DNA of 64,000 nt from positions 13,210-77,209 of the forward strand of contig CAZCYD010000008.1 in assembly GCA_964502735.1 (NCBI GenBank). Reading direction: 5' to 3'. The number at the start of each line of letters is the position of its first letter. Within the stretch, counting starts at the first letter, position 1. This DNA is from JACKAN01 sp964502735 (GTDB lineage Bacteria; Bdellovibrionota; Bdellovibrionia; Bdellovibrionales; UBA1609). A program made the translations under genes and the position numbers. Of this stretch, positions 34,466 through 44,123 are shown piece by piece. Under the pieces are notes generated by a model that ran no database searches, was not told the DNA's origin, and saw only the letters and a program-made list of their open reading frames with translations.

Positions 34466-37400
34466 TCATAGAGTAAACTGTTGAAGTTGAAGGAGCTCTT
34501 CGTAAACTCTAGGCCAAGTTACATCTTTTATTCTAATGATGAGTCGGCTATCAGGAGATAGGCTGTATTTTTTATTTTCGCGTTGGCAAAGCTTAAGAAC
34601 TTTCTCAACAGATAATGGAGTATTTTCGTTAAAACGAAGCGAGATACCTACACTACTTTGATTGAGTTCTTTGGCACACAGTTTTTTGCAGACAAATTTA
34701 ATAAGCATGAGACCCATTAAATTTATTAAGGGATCAGGAAGTTTACCATATTGGTCATGAATCTCTCGTTCAAATTTATCAACATCACTTTCAGATTCAA
34801 TTGTTGATAAAACTTTATAATAGTTTAGACGGACGCGAATATCAGAAATATAGTCATCAGGAATTAAAGCCATAATTTTTAAATTAATTTCCGGGTCCAA
34901 TTCTTGGGTCGCTACAGACTCCCCTTTTTGTTCTCGAACAGCTTGATCGAGAAGCTCCATGTACATTTCATAACCAACAGCATTAACCTGTCCAGACTGT
35001 TCTTCTCCAAGAATATCACCGGCACCTCTCAATTCCAAATCATGCTGAGCAATGCGGATTCCGCTTCCTAGTGCTGTATTCTCCTGTATAACCCTTAGGC
35101 GTTCCTGAGCCTCTTTATCAATCTTTTTGTTATTTGGAACAATGAGGTAACAGTAGGCTCGTTCTTTTCCGCGCCCAACTCTCCCGCGCAACTGATAGAG
35201 CTGACTAAGACCTAATTGGTGAGCATTGTCGATGAACATAGTATTAGCATTAGGGACATCCATTCCTGATTCAATAATTGTGGTACAAATGAGAACATCG
35301 ATTTCCTTGTTGAAAAACGCAAGCATTGTTTTTTCTAATTGATGTTCGTCCATTTGCCCATGACCCACTCCAAACCTCACGGTTGGTAAAAGCTCTCGGA
35401 GTTCATGCGCAAGAGCCTCGATACTTTGTACGCGATTGTGCAGGAAAAAGACCTGCCCCCCCCGTTGGATTTCGCTGAGAATCGCTTTGCGTATGGTTTC
35501 CTTATCAAAACGACAGATAAATGTTCTTGTTGGAAGTCTGTCGACGGGAGGAGTATTTATTAGAGAAAGGTCCCTCATGCCGACAAAGCTCATATTGAGA
35601 GTTCGAGGGATTGGTGTTGCAGACATAGTTAAAGTGTCAACTTCAGTTTTAAGTTTGCGTACGGTTTCTTTGTGTTTGACCCCAAACTTCTGCTCTTCAT
35701 CAATTATAAGAAGGCCGAGATTTTTAAACTCCACATCTTTACTTAGAAGCCTATGAGTTCCAATTATAATATCAACTTTCCCGGCTTTAAGCTCTGTAAG
35801 AGTTTTTTTAATTTCAGACCTTTCAACAAATCGATTGAGTGGACGGATTGTAATGGGCCAGGGTTTCATTCTTTGAGAAAAATTGTGATGGTGCTGAAAA
35901 GTCAAAATAGTCGTGGGGGCAATTAGGCAGACTTGTTTCCCGTCTTCAACCGCTTTAAAGGCTGCACGGAGCGCGACCTCTGTTTTGCCAAAACCAACGT
36001 CGCCACAAATGAGTCTGTCCATTGGGTGATGGCTATTCATGTCTGAGAGAACATCACTGATAGCCTTTGCCTGATCTTCTGTTTCCTCGAAAGGAAAAGT
36101 GTTTTCAAAGGCAAGATAATCTTCACCGGGCAATGAAAATTCAGGGCGAGTCACTTGAGCACGAAGAGCATAAAGTCGAAGTAACTCAGCAGCGATATCT
36201 CGGAGTTGTTTTTTAATCTTTTTCTTAGTGGTGTCCCAACTTGTTCCGCCAAGCTTGTCAATAATTCGATTCCCTGATGGGCCCGTATACTTTTGAATTT
36301 GGCTGATTCTATAAATTGGAAGATAAAGCTTATCTTTGTCTTTGTAGGTAATTTGTACAAATTCGGAGGGAAGGCCGTTAATATCCATTACTTTTAGACC
36401 TTCGAATATCCCCACTCCATGCATTTTGTGGACGATAAGATCGCCGACTTTGAGTTCACTGAAGTCAAATTGAAAGATGGCCTTGTCATCTCCAGATGGC
36501 TTATGTTTTGAAGAGCGTTGGCGTCGATATCCAAAAAAATCGTCATCCCTAAAAAATATTAAACGATCCTGACTGAGCCTATAGCTGTGTAGAAGGTGTC
36601 GAGGCAAGACATGAATGATATCCTTTTGAACCTGTTGGATGTGAACCCACTCCGACCAGAGGAATTGATTTTGCTCGACTTCAGTGGGTTGAAAATCAAT
36701 TTGCCGCAGAAGGGATTTTAACTTGTCTCTGTGATGTGACTGAGGTGCAGAAATAAAAAGGGAATATCCCTGTTCTCTCCATTGATTAAGGCGGGTAGAT
36801 ATATAGTTGTGGTAGGCGGCCCTATCTTTAGAGAGGTGAGCGCATTGGCTTCTGAATTCTTCTAGACTGTAGGAGCTGAAGTCAAGTTGACCCTCCTCTT
36901 CAATGTGACTTTTATCTTCAATAAGAACGTGTTCGATATGAAACTGAGAACTTCCCTCAGGAAGCAAATCAGGAAGACTTTCATACTTCAAGTACAGTAA
37001 CGTGGGGGGTACCTGGATGGGACCGTCACCATTTGATTCCCATTCTTTTTTCAGGTCGGAGAGATAGTGGTCAAAGTGCGTGGCCAAATCTACTGGCTGG
37101 CATAACCATAGATCTAGGGGTTCAGAAAAGAACTCTATCGGGGGAGAGAGTTCTTTGTAGAAAAATGGCAAAAGAAAATCGGCTCCGGGAAAAGATTTAG
37201 CCTGAGCGAGAGACTGGAGAATTTCCTTGGCATCGTTATTTTCCGAAGTAGAGTTATTGCCATGAGCTTTTAGAGAGGATTTGAAGCTTTCAACAAGAGA
37301 GAGCCGGTATTCGTCCTTAAAGAGAATTTCCTTTGCGGGAATGACATAAGCCTCTTTATCAGTTGAATTTACTGTTAATTGGGTGTCGGGATCAAAATAA

Positions 37401-38011
37401 CGAAGACTTTCAATCTCATCGCCAAAAAGTTCCAATCGAAATGGTAGATTGTGCGCGGGAGAGAAAATATCAACGATCCCCCCCTTAATAGCAAAAGTGC
37501 CGGGGTCCTCGACGATGGGAACCAACCTGTAGCCCATTTTGTCCATCGCCTTTATGTGATCCTGCGAAAACGTAAGGCCCGGCTGAAAGTAATGAGTTCG
37601 AGACTTCAATTCAAGATAAGGTAGAGTGTTCTGCAGTAAACCTGCAATGGAAGCAAAGAAGACGGAAGCTGTAGGGGCCTTGTCGGCGTTAAATAACCAC
37701 TGAAGTCTTTGGCTAATCACTTTAGATTTAGGGTACAAGTTAGAATAGGGAGAGACGTCGAACCTTGGCAAGATGGAGGCTTTAAAATCAGGTGCGTAAA
37801 ATAAGATATCCTTTACCAGTTGTTCAATTTGCTCTTCCTCTTGGAGGATAACGAGGAAGGGCCTTGATAAGCCCTCATTAAATTTTTGGGCAATTAGCGG
37901 GGCGAGAGCTAAGGGAGAATGACATCCCGTCACATACGTCAACCTTTGGTTAGCCTGCTGGGACTTTTGAATCAGGTTGAGAATAGAAAGGTTGAGGCTT
38001 TGTAATTCCAA
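34466..38011 (-). CDS. mfd: Transcription-repair coupling factor
   Basis: An 1181-residue ATP-dependent translocase that removes stalled RNA polymerase and recruits UvrA. Order: UvrB-like N-terminal domains (about 1-340), a non-conserved region, the RNA polymerase interaction domain (GDLIVHKMHGVGIFEGL), helicase motifs with Walker A GDVGFGKTE and DEEQ, motif VI QLRGRVGRGKERAYCYL, and the C-terminal autoinhibitory domain. Length and order are standard for Mfd. Confidence 0.96.
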   Translation of the reverse strand: MELQSLNLSILNLIQKSQQANQRLTYVTGCHSPLALAPLIAQKFNEGLSRPFLVILQEEEQIEQLVKDILFYAPDFKASILPRFDVSPYSNLYPKSKVISQRLQWLFNADKAPTASVFFASIAGLLQNTLPYLELKSRTHYFQPGLTFSQDHIKAMDKMGYRLVPIVEDPGTFAIKGGIVDIFSPAHNLPFRLELFGDEIESLRYFDPDTQLTVNSTDKEAYVIPAKEILFKDEYRLSLVESFKSSLKAHGNNSTSENNDAKEILQSLAQAKSFPGADFLLPFFYKELSPPIEFFSEPLDLWLCQPVDLATHFDHYLSDLKKEWESNGDGPIQVPPTLLYLKYESLPDLLPEGSSQFHIEHVLIEDKSHIEEEGQLDFSSYSLEEFRSQCAHLSKDRAAYHNYISTRLNQWREQGYSLFISAPQSHHRDKLKSLLRQIDFQPTEVEQNQFLWSEWVHIQQVQKDIIHVLPRHLLHSYRLSQDRLIFFRDDDFFGYRRQRSSKHKPSGDDKAIFQFDFSELKVGDLIVHKMHGVGIFEGLKVMDINGLPSEFVQITYKDKDKLYLPIYRISQIQKYTGPSGNRIIDKLGGTSWDTTKKKIKKQLRDIAAELLRLYALRAQVTRPEFSLPGEDYLAFENTFPFEETEDQAKAISDVLSDMNSHHPMDRLICGDVGFGKTEVALRAAFKAVEDGKQVCLIAPTTILTFQHHHNFSQRMKPWPITIRPLNRFVERSEIKKTLTELKAGKVDIIIGTHRLLSKDVEFKNLGLLIIDEEQKFGVKHKETVRKLKTEVDTLTMSATPIPRTLNMSFVGMRDLSLINTPPVDRLPTRTFICRFDKETIRKAILSEIQRGGQVFFLHNRVQSIEALAHELRELLPTVRFGVGHGQMDEHQLEKTMLAFFNKEIDVLICTTIIESGMDVPNANTMFIDNAHQLGLSQLYQLRGRVGRGKERAYCYLIVPNNKKIDKEAQERLRVIQENTALGSGIRIAQHDLELRGAGDILGEEQSGQVNAVGYEMYMELLDQAVREQKGESVATQELDPEINLKIMALIPDDYISDIRVRLNYYKVLSTIESESDVDKFEREIHDQYGKLPDPLINLMGLMLIKFVCKKLCAKELNQSSVGISLRFNENTPLSVEKVLKLCQRENKKYSLSPDSRLIIRIKDVTWPRVYEELLQLQQFTL

Positions 38012-38157
38012 TTTTATGCCTTTAATTTGGTATTAAACTGCACTTTATTCACGGCCCTCAATAAGAAGTTTCATCTATGGGTTAGTAATTAAGTTGTAAT
38101 TTGAAGTTACCGCCTTAGCGCGGCGCGAGTAAAAAAATGAATAACTCCAGCTTTTCG

Positions 38158-38186
38158 TTGGTTTATAACCTGTGTCTTTGTATAAA
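38158..38186 (+). promoter_or_regulatory. Candidate nuo promoter
   Basis: TTGGTT (38158-38163), a 17-base spacer, and TATAAA (38181-38186) lie 33 bases upstream of nuoA. The SD GCAGGAG follows at 38204-38210. This is the only sigma-70-like match of good spacing in the mfd-nuoA gap. Confidence 0.45.
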
Positions 38187-38218
38187 TAAAGCCTACTTTT
38201 TCTGCAGGAGTCGATTTA

Positions 38219-38590
38219 ATGTCTAGCGTTGTTGCTATATTGATTTTAGCCTTATTTGTTTTGGCTTTTGGAGCTGGTTTACTGTTTTTGGTTTCGCTTG
38301 TAGGTCCCAAGCCGAAGTACTCTGAGCTCAAAGATGCTACCTACGAGTGTGGGTTGCCTGTGCAGGACTCGGGGCACTCTAAAATACCAGTTAAGTTTTA
38401 TCTGACGGCCATATTATTTATACTATTTGATATAGAAATTATCTTCATGTATCCATGGGCCATTTCGTTAGTTGAATTCATTGAACAGGGGCTTGGAACT
38501 CAAGTTATGTTGGCAATGGGTTTCTTTTTATTCGTATTTATTTTTGGTTTGATTTGGGAAATTAAGTCAAAAGCGCTGGAGTGGGAATAA
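38219..38590 (+). CDS. nuoA: NADH-quinone oxidoreductase subunit A
   Basis: A 123-residue membrane subunit of respiratory complex I with three helices. The conserved loop YECGLPVQDSG and the segment PVKFYLTAILFILFDIEIIFMYPWA identify it. It is the first gene of a seven-gene run coding only membrane-arm subunits. Confidence 0.95.
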   Translation: MSSVVAILILALFVLAFGAGLLFLVSLVGPKPKYSELKDATYECGLPVQDSGHSKIPVKFYLTAILFILFDIEIIFMYPWAISLVEFIEQGLGTQVMLAMGFFLFVFIFGLIWEIKSKALEWE

Positions 38591-38593
38591 TCT

Positions 38594-39802
38594 ATGGGTA
38601 ACGATGTTTTTGAAATCGCAATTAATTTTGTGAAGATGGTCTTAATTTTTTTATTGATGGTACAGCTCGTGCCTCTTCTGGTATGGATCGAGAGACGGGG
38701 TTCAGCCTTTATTCAGAACAGATTTGGTCCCAATCGTGTTGGTCCTTTGGGACTTACTCAGCTTTTAGCTGACGCCGTTAAGTTTATTTTTAAGGAGGAA
38801 TTTGTACCTTCAAAAAGCCGGAAGTTTTTATTTTATGCTGCGCCAGTTATTTCGCTCATTCCTGCTGCGCTGGCCTTTGGAGCTATTCCACTATCACTAC
38901 CTATACAGATAGAAGCTTTTGAAATGCTAGGACAAACATGGGGACCCTATAGATTTGCCTTTCAAAGTTTTGAGATAGGTGTGGGCATAGTGTTTGTATT
39001 GGGAATATCTTCTTTGGGAGCTTACGGCATGTTAACAGCGGGGTGGGCTTCTGTTAACAAATACTCTCTATTTGGAGCTCTGCGGGCTAGTGCGCAGATG
39101 ATCAGTTACGAATTAGCTCTGGGACTCTCCATCGTGGGTATTCTTATCATCTACGGGACTTTTGACTTCGCCGAGATGATACAGCACCAGCAAGGACCTC
39201 TAACCTTTATGTGGTTTGGCCAAGAGGTAGTCGTGGGCTTTTTACCTAATTGGGGTATTTTTTTTCAACCTCTAGGAGCCGTTCTGCTTTTTGTGGCCAT
39301 GTTTGCCGAAACCAACCGTGCGCCATTTGATTTGCCGGAGGCTGAAGCTGAGCTTGTTGCCGGTTATCACACGGAATATGGCGGCTTAAAGATGAATATG
39401 TTTTATATTGGCGAATACGGTCACATGATGGTGGCTTCAGCTCTTCTAGCTACATTTTATTTTGGTGGTTACCATCTGCCATTTGTCGATCCGGCCGATG
39501 TAAACAGCTTTTTGACAGAATCGCCAATAACAACAGGGGTTATTTCAGTTTTTAAGCTTTTGTCTTTTGGTTTACTCGAATTTAAAGTGTCGACTATGTC
39601 GAACCTGCTGACAGCTATATTTTTTCATTTGGTTTTATTTGCAAAAATAATGTTTTTTCTATGGGTTTTTATCTGGGTAAGATGGACCGTTCCAAGGTTT
39701 CGGTACGATCAGTTGATGGATCTTGGTTGGAAAAAAATGTTACCGTGGGCTCTTGGCAACACTATGGTGACAGCCCTAGTTGTCTTTTGGATGAGGAGCT
39801 AA
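38594..39802 (+). CDS. nuoH: NADH-quinone oxidoreductase subunit H
   Basis: A 402-residue membrane protein at the quinone site of complex I. The motif WIERRGSAFIQNRFGPNRVGP and the acidic loop AETNRAPFDLPEAEAELVAGYHTEY are diagnostic. It follows nuoA directly; in canonical operons nuoB to nuoG would lie between them. It is somewhat longer than the usual 325-350 residues, with extra sequence near 290-330. Confidence 0.96.
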   Translation: MGNDVFEIAINFVKMVLIFLLMVQLVPLLVWIERRGSAFIQNRFGPNRVGPLGLTQLLADAVKFIFKEEFVPSKSRKFLFYAAPVISLIPAALAFGAIPLSLPIQIEAFEMLGQTWGPYRFAFQSFEIGVGIVFVLGISSLGAYGMLTAGWASVNKYSLFGALRASAQMISYELALGLSIVGILIIYGTFDFAEMIQHQQGPLTFMWFGQEVVVGFLPNWGIFFQPLGAVLLFVAMFAETNRAPFDLPEAEAELVAGYHTEYGGLKMNMFYIGEYGHMMVASALLATFYFGGYHLPFVDPADVNSFLTESPITTGVISVFKLLSFGLLEFKVSTMSNLLTAIFFHLVLFAKIMFFLWVFIWVRWTVPRFRYDQLMDLGWKKMLPWALGNTMVTALVVFWMRS

Positions 39803-39803
39803 A

Positions 39804-40319
39804 ATGGAGAGCATTATTTTTTATTTCTTATCAATTGTGATCGTTGTTTTTGCTCTTTCAGTGGTGATGTCCTCAAACCCCATTCACTCAGCTCTATTTC
39901 TGGCCCTTACGATGATATCTCTAGCTTTCGTCTATTTTACGTTAAATGCTCCATTCATTGCTGGCGTTCAGCTCATTGTTTATGCCGGAGCTGTGGTGGT
40001 GTTGTTTGTAATTGTGATGATGCTATTTGATTTAAAAAAAGAAAAGCAGGCTTTCAGCAAGGGAAAGTTTACGGGTTTTCTAAAAATTGGCTCGGCAGGT
40101 TGGCTTTGTGGGTTAATCGCTGGAGCTGTTTACATGTCATCTGAGATGGTAGTTTCTGGATCTCAAAAGGCAGATGTCGAAGCTATGTCTGCAAAGAGTT
40201 TGGCTCTAGAGCTATTCACAAATTATATTCTTGCATTCGAGGCCCTTGGTATATTGCTGCTCATCATCGCAATAGGAGCTGTGGCTATTTCTAGAATAAA
40301 AGGTGGAACACATGTCTAG
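39804..40319 (+). CDS. nuoJ: NADH-quinone oxidoreductase subunit J
   Basis: A 171-residue membrane subunit with five helices. The segment NAPFIAGVQLIVYAGAVVVLFVIVMMLFDL is the family signature, including the pi-bulge helix 3. nuoI, normally between H and J, is absent. Its stop codon lies inside the start of nuoK. Confidence 0.95.
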   Translation: MESIIFYFLSIVIVVFALSVVMSSNPIHSALFLALTMISLAFVYFTLNAPFIAGVQLIVYAGAVVVLFVIVMMLFDLKKEKQAFSKGKFTGFLKIGSAGWLCGLIAGAVYMSSEMVVSGSQKADVEAMSAKSLALELFTNYILAFEALGILLLIIAIGAVAISRIKGGTHV

Positions 40320-40632
40320 TTTATTTTTAGCTCCAAACTTAGAGCACTATCTAATTCTTTCCGGGATAATCTTTACCATTGGTATGATGGGTGTTCTCTT
40401 GCGCAAAAATGTTTTGGTTATGCTTATGGGCATTGAACTTATGCTAAATGCAGTCAACTTAACTTTTGTAGCCTTTAGTCACTTTACTGGGAATATAAAC
40501 GGACAAATCATGGTGTTTTTTGTAATGACTGTGGCAGCTGCTGAAGCCGGTGTAGGTCTGGCCCTCGCCGTCACAATTTTTAAAAGATTAAAAAACATGG
40601 ATTCTCATTTTTTTGAAAATTTAAAAGGATAG
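40312..40632 (+). CDS. nuoK: NADH-quinone oxidoreductase subunit K
   Basis: A 106-residue antiporter-like subunit with three helices and the conserved Glu in LMGIELMLNAVNL. The ATG at 40312 has AAGGTGG about seven bases upstream and overlaps nuoJ by eight bases. An upstream start at 40303 is less likely. Confidence 0.95.
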   Translation: MSSLFLAPNLEHYLILSGIIFTIGMMGVLLRKNVLVMLMGIELMLNAVNLTFVAFSHFTGNINGQIMVFFVMTVAAAEAGVGLALAVTIFKRLKNMDSHFFENLKG

Positions 40633-40635
40633 TAA

Positions 40636-42564
40636 ATGAGTTACGCAGCAATTGTTTCAATTATCTTATTAGCACCATTGGTGGGCTTTTTTATTAATGG
40701 TTTTAACTTTAAAAGTGGCAATTATCGACTCGCTGGAACCTTGGCCAGTATGGCCGCTGGGACCTCATTTTTGGGAACGCTTTTGGCTTGGGCCAAGCTC
40801 TTAGGTTTACCGGAGGGGCAAGAGTCCTTTTCTGTGAGCTTTTTTGATTGGATCAGCTTTGCAGGTTTAGATGTTAGGTTTGAGTTTTTGGTTGATCAAA
40901 TTAGCGTTATAATGTTGTCCGTTATAACTGGGGTGGGAACTCTAATACATGTATTTAGTATTGGGTACATGAGCCACGATGAGAGGCCAGCTAAGTACTT
41001 CGCCTATCTCAATTTCTTTCTGTTTAATATGCTGTTGTTGGTTTTAGGAAAAAACTTACTGGTCATGTTTGTTGGCTGGGAAGGTGTGGGTTTGTGTTCT
41101 TACCTACTTATTGGGTTTTGGTTTAAGGATAAAGAAAAAGCGGCAGCAGGAATGAAAGCTTTTGTTACAAATCGCATTGGAGATGCGGGTTTCCTTCTCG
41201 GAATGTTTATGTTGTTTATTACTTTTGGAACCTTAGACTTTGAGGCGTTAATCCAATTGGCTCCGAGCTTGCCAGAATCCGGCTGGATGGGTCCGATTAC
41301 TCTCGCCTGTTTGTTCTTGTTTGTCGGGGCCACAGGTAAATCCGCGCAAATTCCCCTTTATGTTTGGCTGCCTGATGCGATGGCAGGACCAACTCCAGTT
41401 TCGGCATTGATTCATGCAGCGACAATGGTTACAGCTGGTGTTTACATGATAGTTAGAATGTCTGGGCTGTTTATTTTAGCTCCAAATGTGATGATGGTTA
41501 TTGCCACTGTCGGAGCTTTGACCGCTTTTTTTGCTGCCTCTATAGGCCTTACCCAGTGGGATATAAAAAAAATATTGGCTTACTCAACGGTCTCTCAGTT
41601 GGGATATATGTTTTTAGCCGTGGGGACAGGGGCATTTATTCCCGCTCTTTTTCACTTAATGACCCATGCTTTTTTTAAGGCCCTAATGTTTTTGGGATCG
41701 GGGAGTGTCATACATGCCATGCATGAAGAACAGGATGTGCGCAAAATGGGCGGACTTAAAAAGTATATGCCAATAACACACATTACATTTGTGGCAGGAT
41801 GGTTGGCAATAATAGGAATTCCTCCATTGGCTGGATTTTTTAGTAAAGATGAAATCCTATGGTTTTCCTACAGCTCTCCATTGGGACATCCCATTTTATG
41901 GATCATAGGTGTTGCTGCTGCGGGAATGACATCATTTTACATGACTAGATTAATGTGCTTAACCTTTTGGGGTAAGAGTCGAGTTCCCAAGGAAGTTCAC
42001 CCACATGAATCACCCCTATCTATGACAATTCCTTTGGTTGTTTTGGGAGTCCTTTCTGTTGTGGGAGGCTGGGTTGGAATCCCTCATGTGATTGGGCACG
42101 CCTTGCACATTCCAAATTTTCTTGAAGTTTGGTTAAATAAGGCCAACCTTGTAAATCCGGCAGTAGAAAATGCTTCTGCAGTTTTAGAATTCTCATTAAT
42201 GGGAATTTCTTTTGGGTTGGCGACCTTGATGGCGTGGTTGGCGTACAATTTTTATGTAGTTGAACCTGGTAAGTCGCAAAAGGTAGTAGAGAAATTTAAA
42301 AGTGCATACCAGCTTATTTACAATAAGTATTACGTAGATGAGTTTTATTTTGGCAAAATTGTTAACCCTATGATTGAGGCGAGCAAGGGTCTGTGGCTGC
42401 ACATAGATATCAATCTTATCGATAAAATTACCTACAAACTCAGTGATTTTGTAAAAAGTAGTAGTGATGGATTTAGAGCGATACAAAATGGAAATATGCA
42501 ACAGTACGCTATGTATGTCGCTCTGGGTGTTGTGGCTTCTGTGACTTATATTTTAATGGGGTAA
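40636..42564 (+). CDS. nuoL: NADH-quinone oxidoreductase subunit L
   Basis: A 642-residue antiporter-like subunit at the distal end of the membrane arm. The core motif YVWLPDAMAGPTPVSALIHAATMVTAGVYM is present. The C-terminal part contains the long lateral helix and the NKYYVDEFYFGKIV region. It starts three bases after nuoK. Confidence 0.96.
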   Translation: MSYAAIVSIILLAPLVGFFINGFNFKSGNYRLAGTLASMAAGTSFLGTLLAWAKLLGLPEGQESFSVSFFDWISFAGLDVRFEFLVDQISVIMLSVITGVGTLIHVFSIGYMSHDERPAKYFAYLNFFLFNMLLLVLGKNLLVMFVGWEGVGLCSYLLIGFWFKDKEKAAAGMKAFVTNRIGDAGFLLGMFMLFITFGTLDFEALIQLAPSLPESGWMGPITLACLFLFVGATGKSAQIPLYVWLPDAMAGPTPVSALIHAATMVTAGVYMIVRMSGLFILAPNVMMVIATVGALTAFFAASIGLTQWDIKKILAYSTVSQLGYMFLAVGTGAFIPALFHLMTHAFFKALMFLGSGSVIHAMHEEQDVRKMGGLKKYMPITHITFVAGWLAIIGIPPLAGFFSKDEILWFSYSSPLGHPILWIIGVAAAGMTSFYMTRLMCLTFWGKSRVPKEVHPHESPLSMTIPLVVLGVLSVVGGWVGIPHVIGHALHIPNFLEVWLNKANLVNPAVENASAVLEFSLMGISFGLATLMAWLAYNFYVVEPGKSQKVVEKFKSAYQLIYNKYYVDEFYFGKIVNPMIEASKGLWLHIDINLIDKITYKLSDFVKSSSDGFRAIQNGNMQQYAMYVALGVVASVTYILMG

Positions 42565-42569
42565 CTTGA

Positions 42570-44123
42570 ATGTTGTTGTCAGCTATAATCTTTCTTCCCG
42601 TCGTTTTTGCAGTTTTTTTAACTTTCTTAAATAATGATAGAGTTATAAGACTAGTAGCTTTAGGGGCCTCTATATTGGAGCTGGGGCTAGCCATAGCTCT
42701 TATTTATCGGTTTAACCCTGATCTTGTGGGTTTACAAATGGTAGAAAATACTCCGTGGGTTAAGTCTGCCGGAATTAGTTATTTTCTAGGGATAGACGGC
42801 ATATCAATATGGCTTGTTGTCTTAACGGCGTTTTTAACACCTATAACTATATTGGGGAGCTGGAAGAGTATTGATAAGAAGGTCAAGGGCTTTCATGTCT
42901 CAGTTTTGACTTTGCAGTCCGCAATGATTGGGTCCTTCCTTGCTATGGATGCCATCCTTTTTTATGTATTTTTTGAGGCCTCGCTAATACCCATGTATTT
43001 TATTATTGGGATATGGGGAGGAGAAAACAGAATCTACGCGACATTAAAGTTTTTTATTTACACAATGATCGGCTCCGTTTTTATGTTACTTGCTATTATA
43101 GCACTCATGTACTTAACAAGAGCCCTGCCAGAAGGCCAAATGAGCGCGAGTCTTTTGGATTTTTACCGTTTGAAACTTCCCTTTATAGCTGGTGAGTTTT
43201 TGAGCACGCAAACATTGTTGTTTTTTGCCTTTGCCTTGGCCTTTGCCATTAAGGTTCCAATGTTTCCATTTCACACATGGTTGCCAGATGCTCACGTTCA
43301 AGCGCCAACTCCGGGTTCTGTTATATTAGCTGGAGTTATGCTAAAGATGGGAACCTACGGATTTTTAAGGTTCGCGATTCCACTTTTCCCTGAGGCGACA
43401 GATTACTGGTCCTGGCTATTCTTATTGTTGGGAGTGATTGGTATTATATATGGAGCCTTAGTGGCCATGGTTCAACCAGATGTTAAGAAGCTCGTGGCTT
43501 ACTCTTCTGTTTCTCATATGGGTTATGTGATGCTGGGCCTTTTTGCTTTAAACGAAATTGGCATTATGGGTGGCCTCTATCAAATGTTAAATCACGGTAT
43601 AAGCACGGGCGCTCTATTCCTTCTTGTAGGTATGATTTATGAAAGAACTCACTCTAGAGAAATTAGTAAATACGGAGGGTTGGCCTCTGCGGCTCCAATT
43701 TTTACAATAATATTCATAATAGTGACGATGTCTTCTATCGCAGTTCCATTAACAAATGGTTTTGTGGGAGAATTTATGATTTTACTTGGCACCTTTCAGG
43801 CCAACAAAATTTATGCAGCTTTTGCCGTACTGGGTGTTGTGTTGGGAGCGGTCTATATGTTGTGGATGGTGAAAAAAGTATTCTTTGGTCCCGAGGGAGA
43901 ATTAGTCGTAAAGCATAAAACTGTAGGGCTAGATGTTTCTATGAGGGAGATTCTTGTTATGGCTCCATTGGTTGTTATGATTTTTTATATGGGAATATTT
44001 CCCAACACTTTTTTTAGGTACTCAGAAAAAAGTATTAAACATTTAGTTGATAATCGATTGGAATACTTTTTACAAATAGAGACAATTGATCAGAGCGCAC
44101 AGAAGTCGGGCGAGGTAGAGTAA
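42570..44123 (+). CDS. nuoM: NADH-quinone oxidoreductase subunit M
   Basis: A 517-residue proton-pumping antiporter-like subunit. The segment HTWLPDAHVQAPTPGSVILAGVMLKMGTYG is diagnostic. The nuoN start codon follows the stop without a gap. Confidence 0.96.
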   Translation: MLLSAIIFLPVVFAVFLTFLNNDRVIRLVALGASILELGLAIALIYRFNPDLVGLQMVENTPWVKSAGISYFLGIDGISIWLVVLTAFLTPITILGSWKSIDKKVKGFHVSVLTLQSAMIGSFLAMDAILFYVFFEASLIPMYFIIGIWGGENRIYATLKFFIYTMIGSVFMLLAIIALMYLTRALPEGQMSASLLDFYRLKLPFIAGEFLSTQTLLFFAFALAFAIKVPMFPFHTWLPDAHVQAPTPGSVILAGVMLKMGTYGFLRFAIPLFPEATDYWSWLFLLLGVIGIIYGALVAMVQPDVKKLVAYSSVSHMGYVMLGLFALNEIGIMGGLYQMLNHGISTGALFLLVGMIYERTHSREISKYGGLASAAPIFTIIFIIVTMSSIAVPLTNGFVGEFMILLGTFQANKIYAAFAVLGVVLGAVYMLWMVKKVFFGPEGELVVKHKTVGLDVSMREILVMAPLVVMIFYMGIFPNTFFRYSEKSIKHLVDNRLEYFLQIETIDQSAQKSGEVE

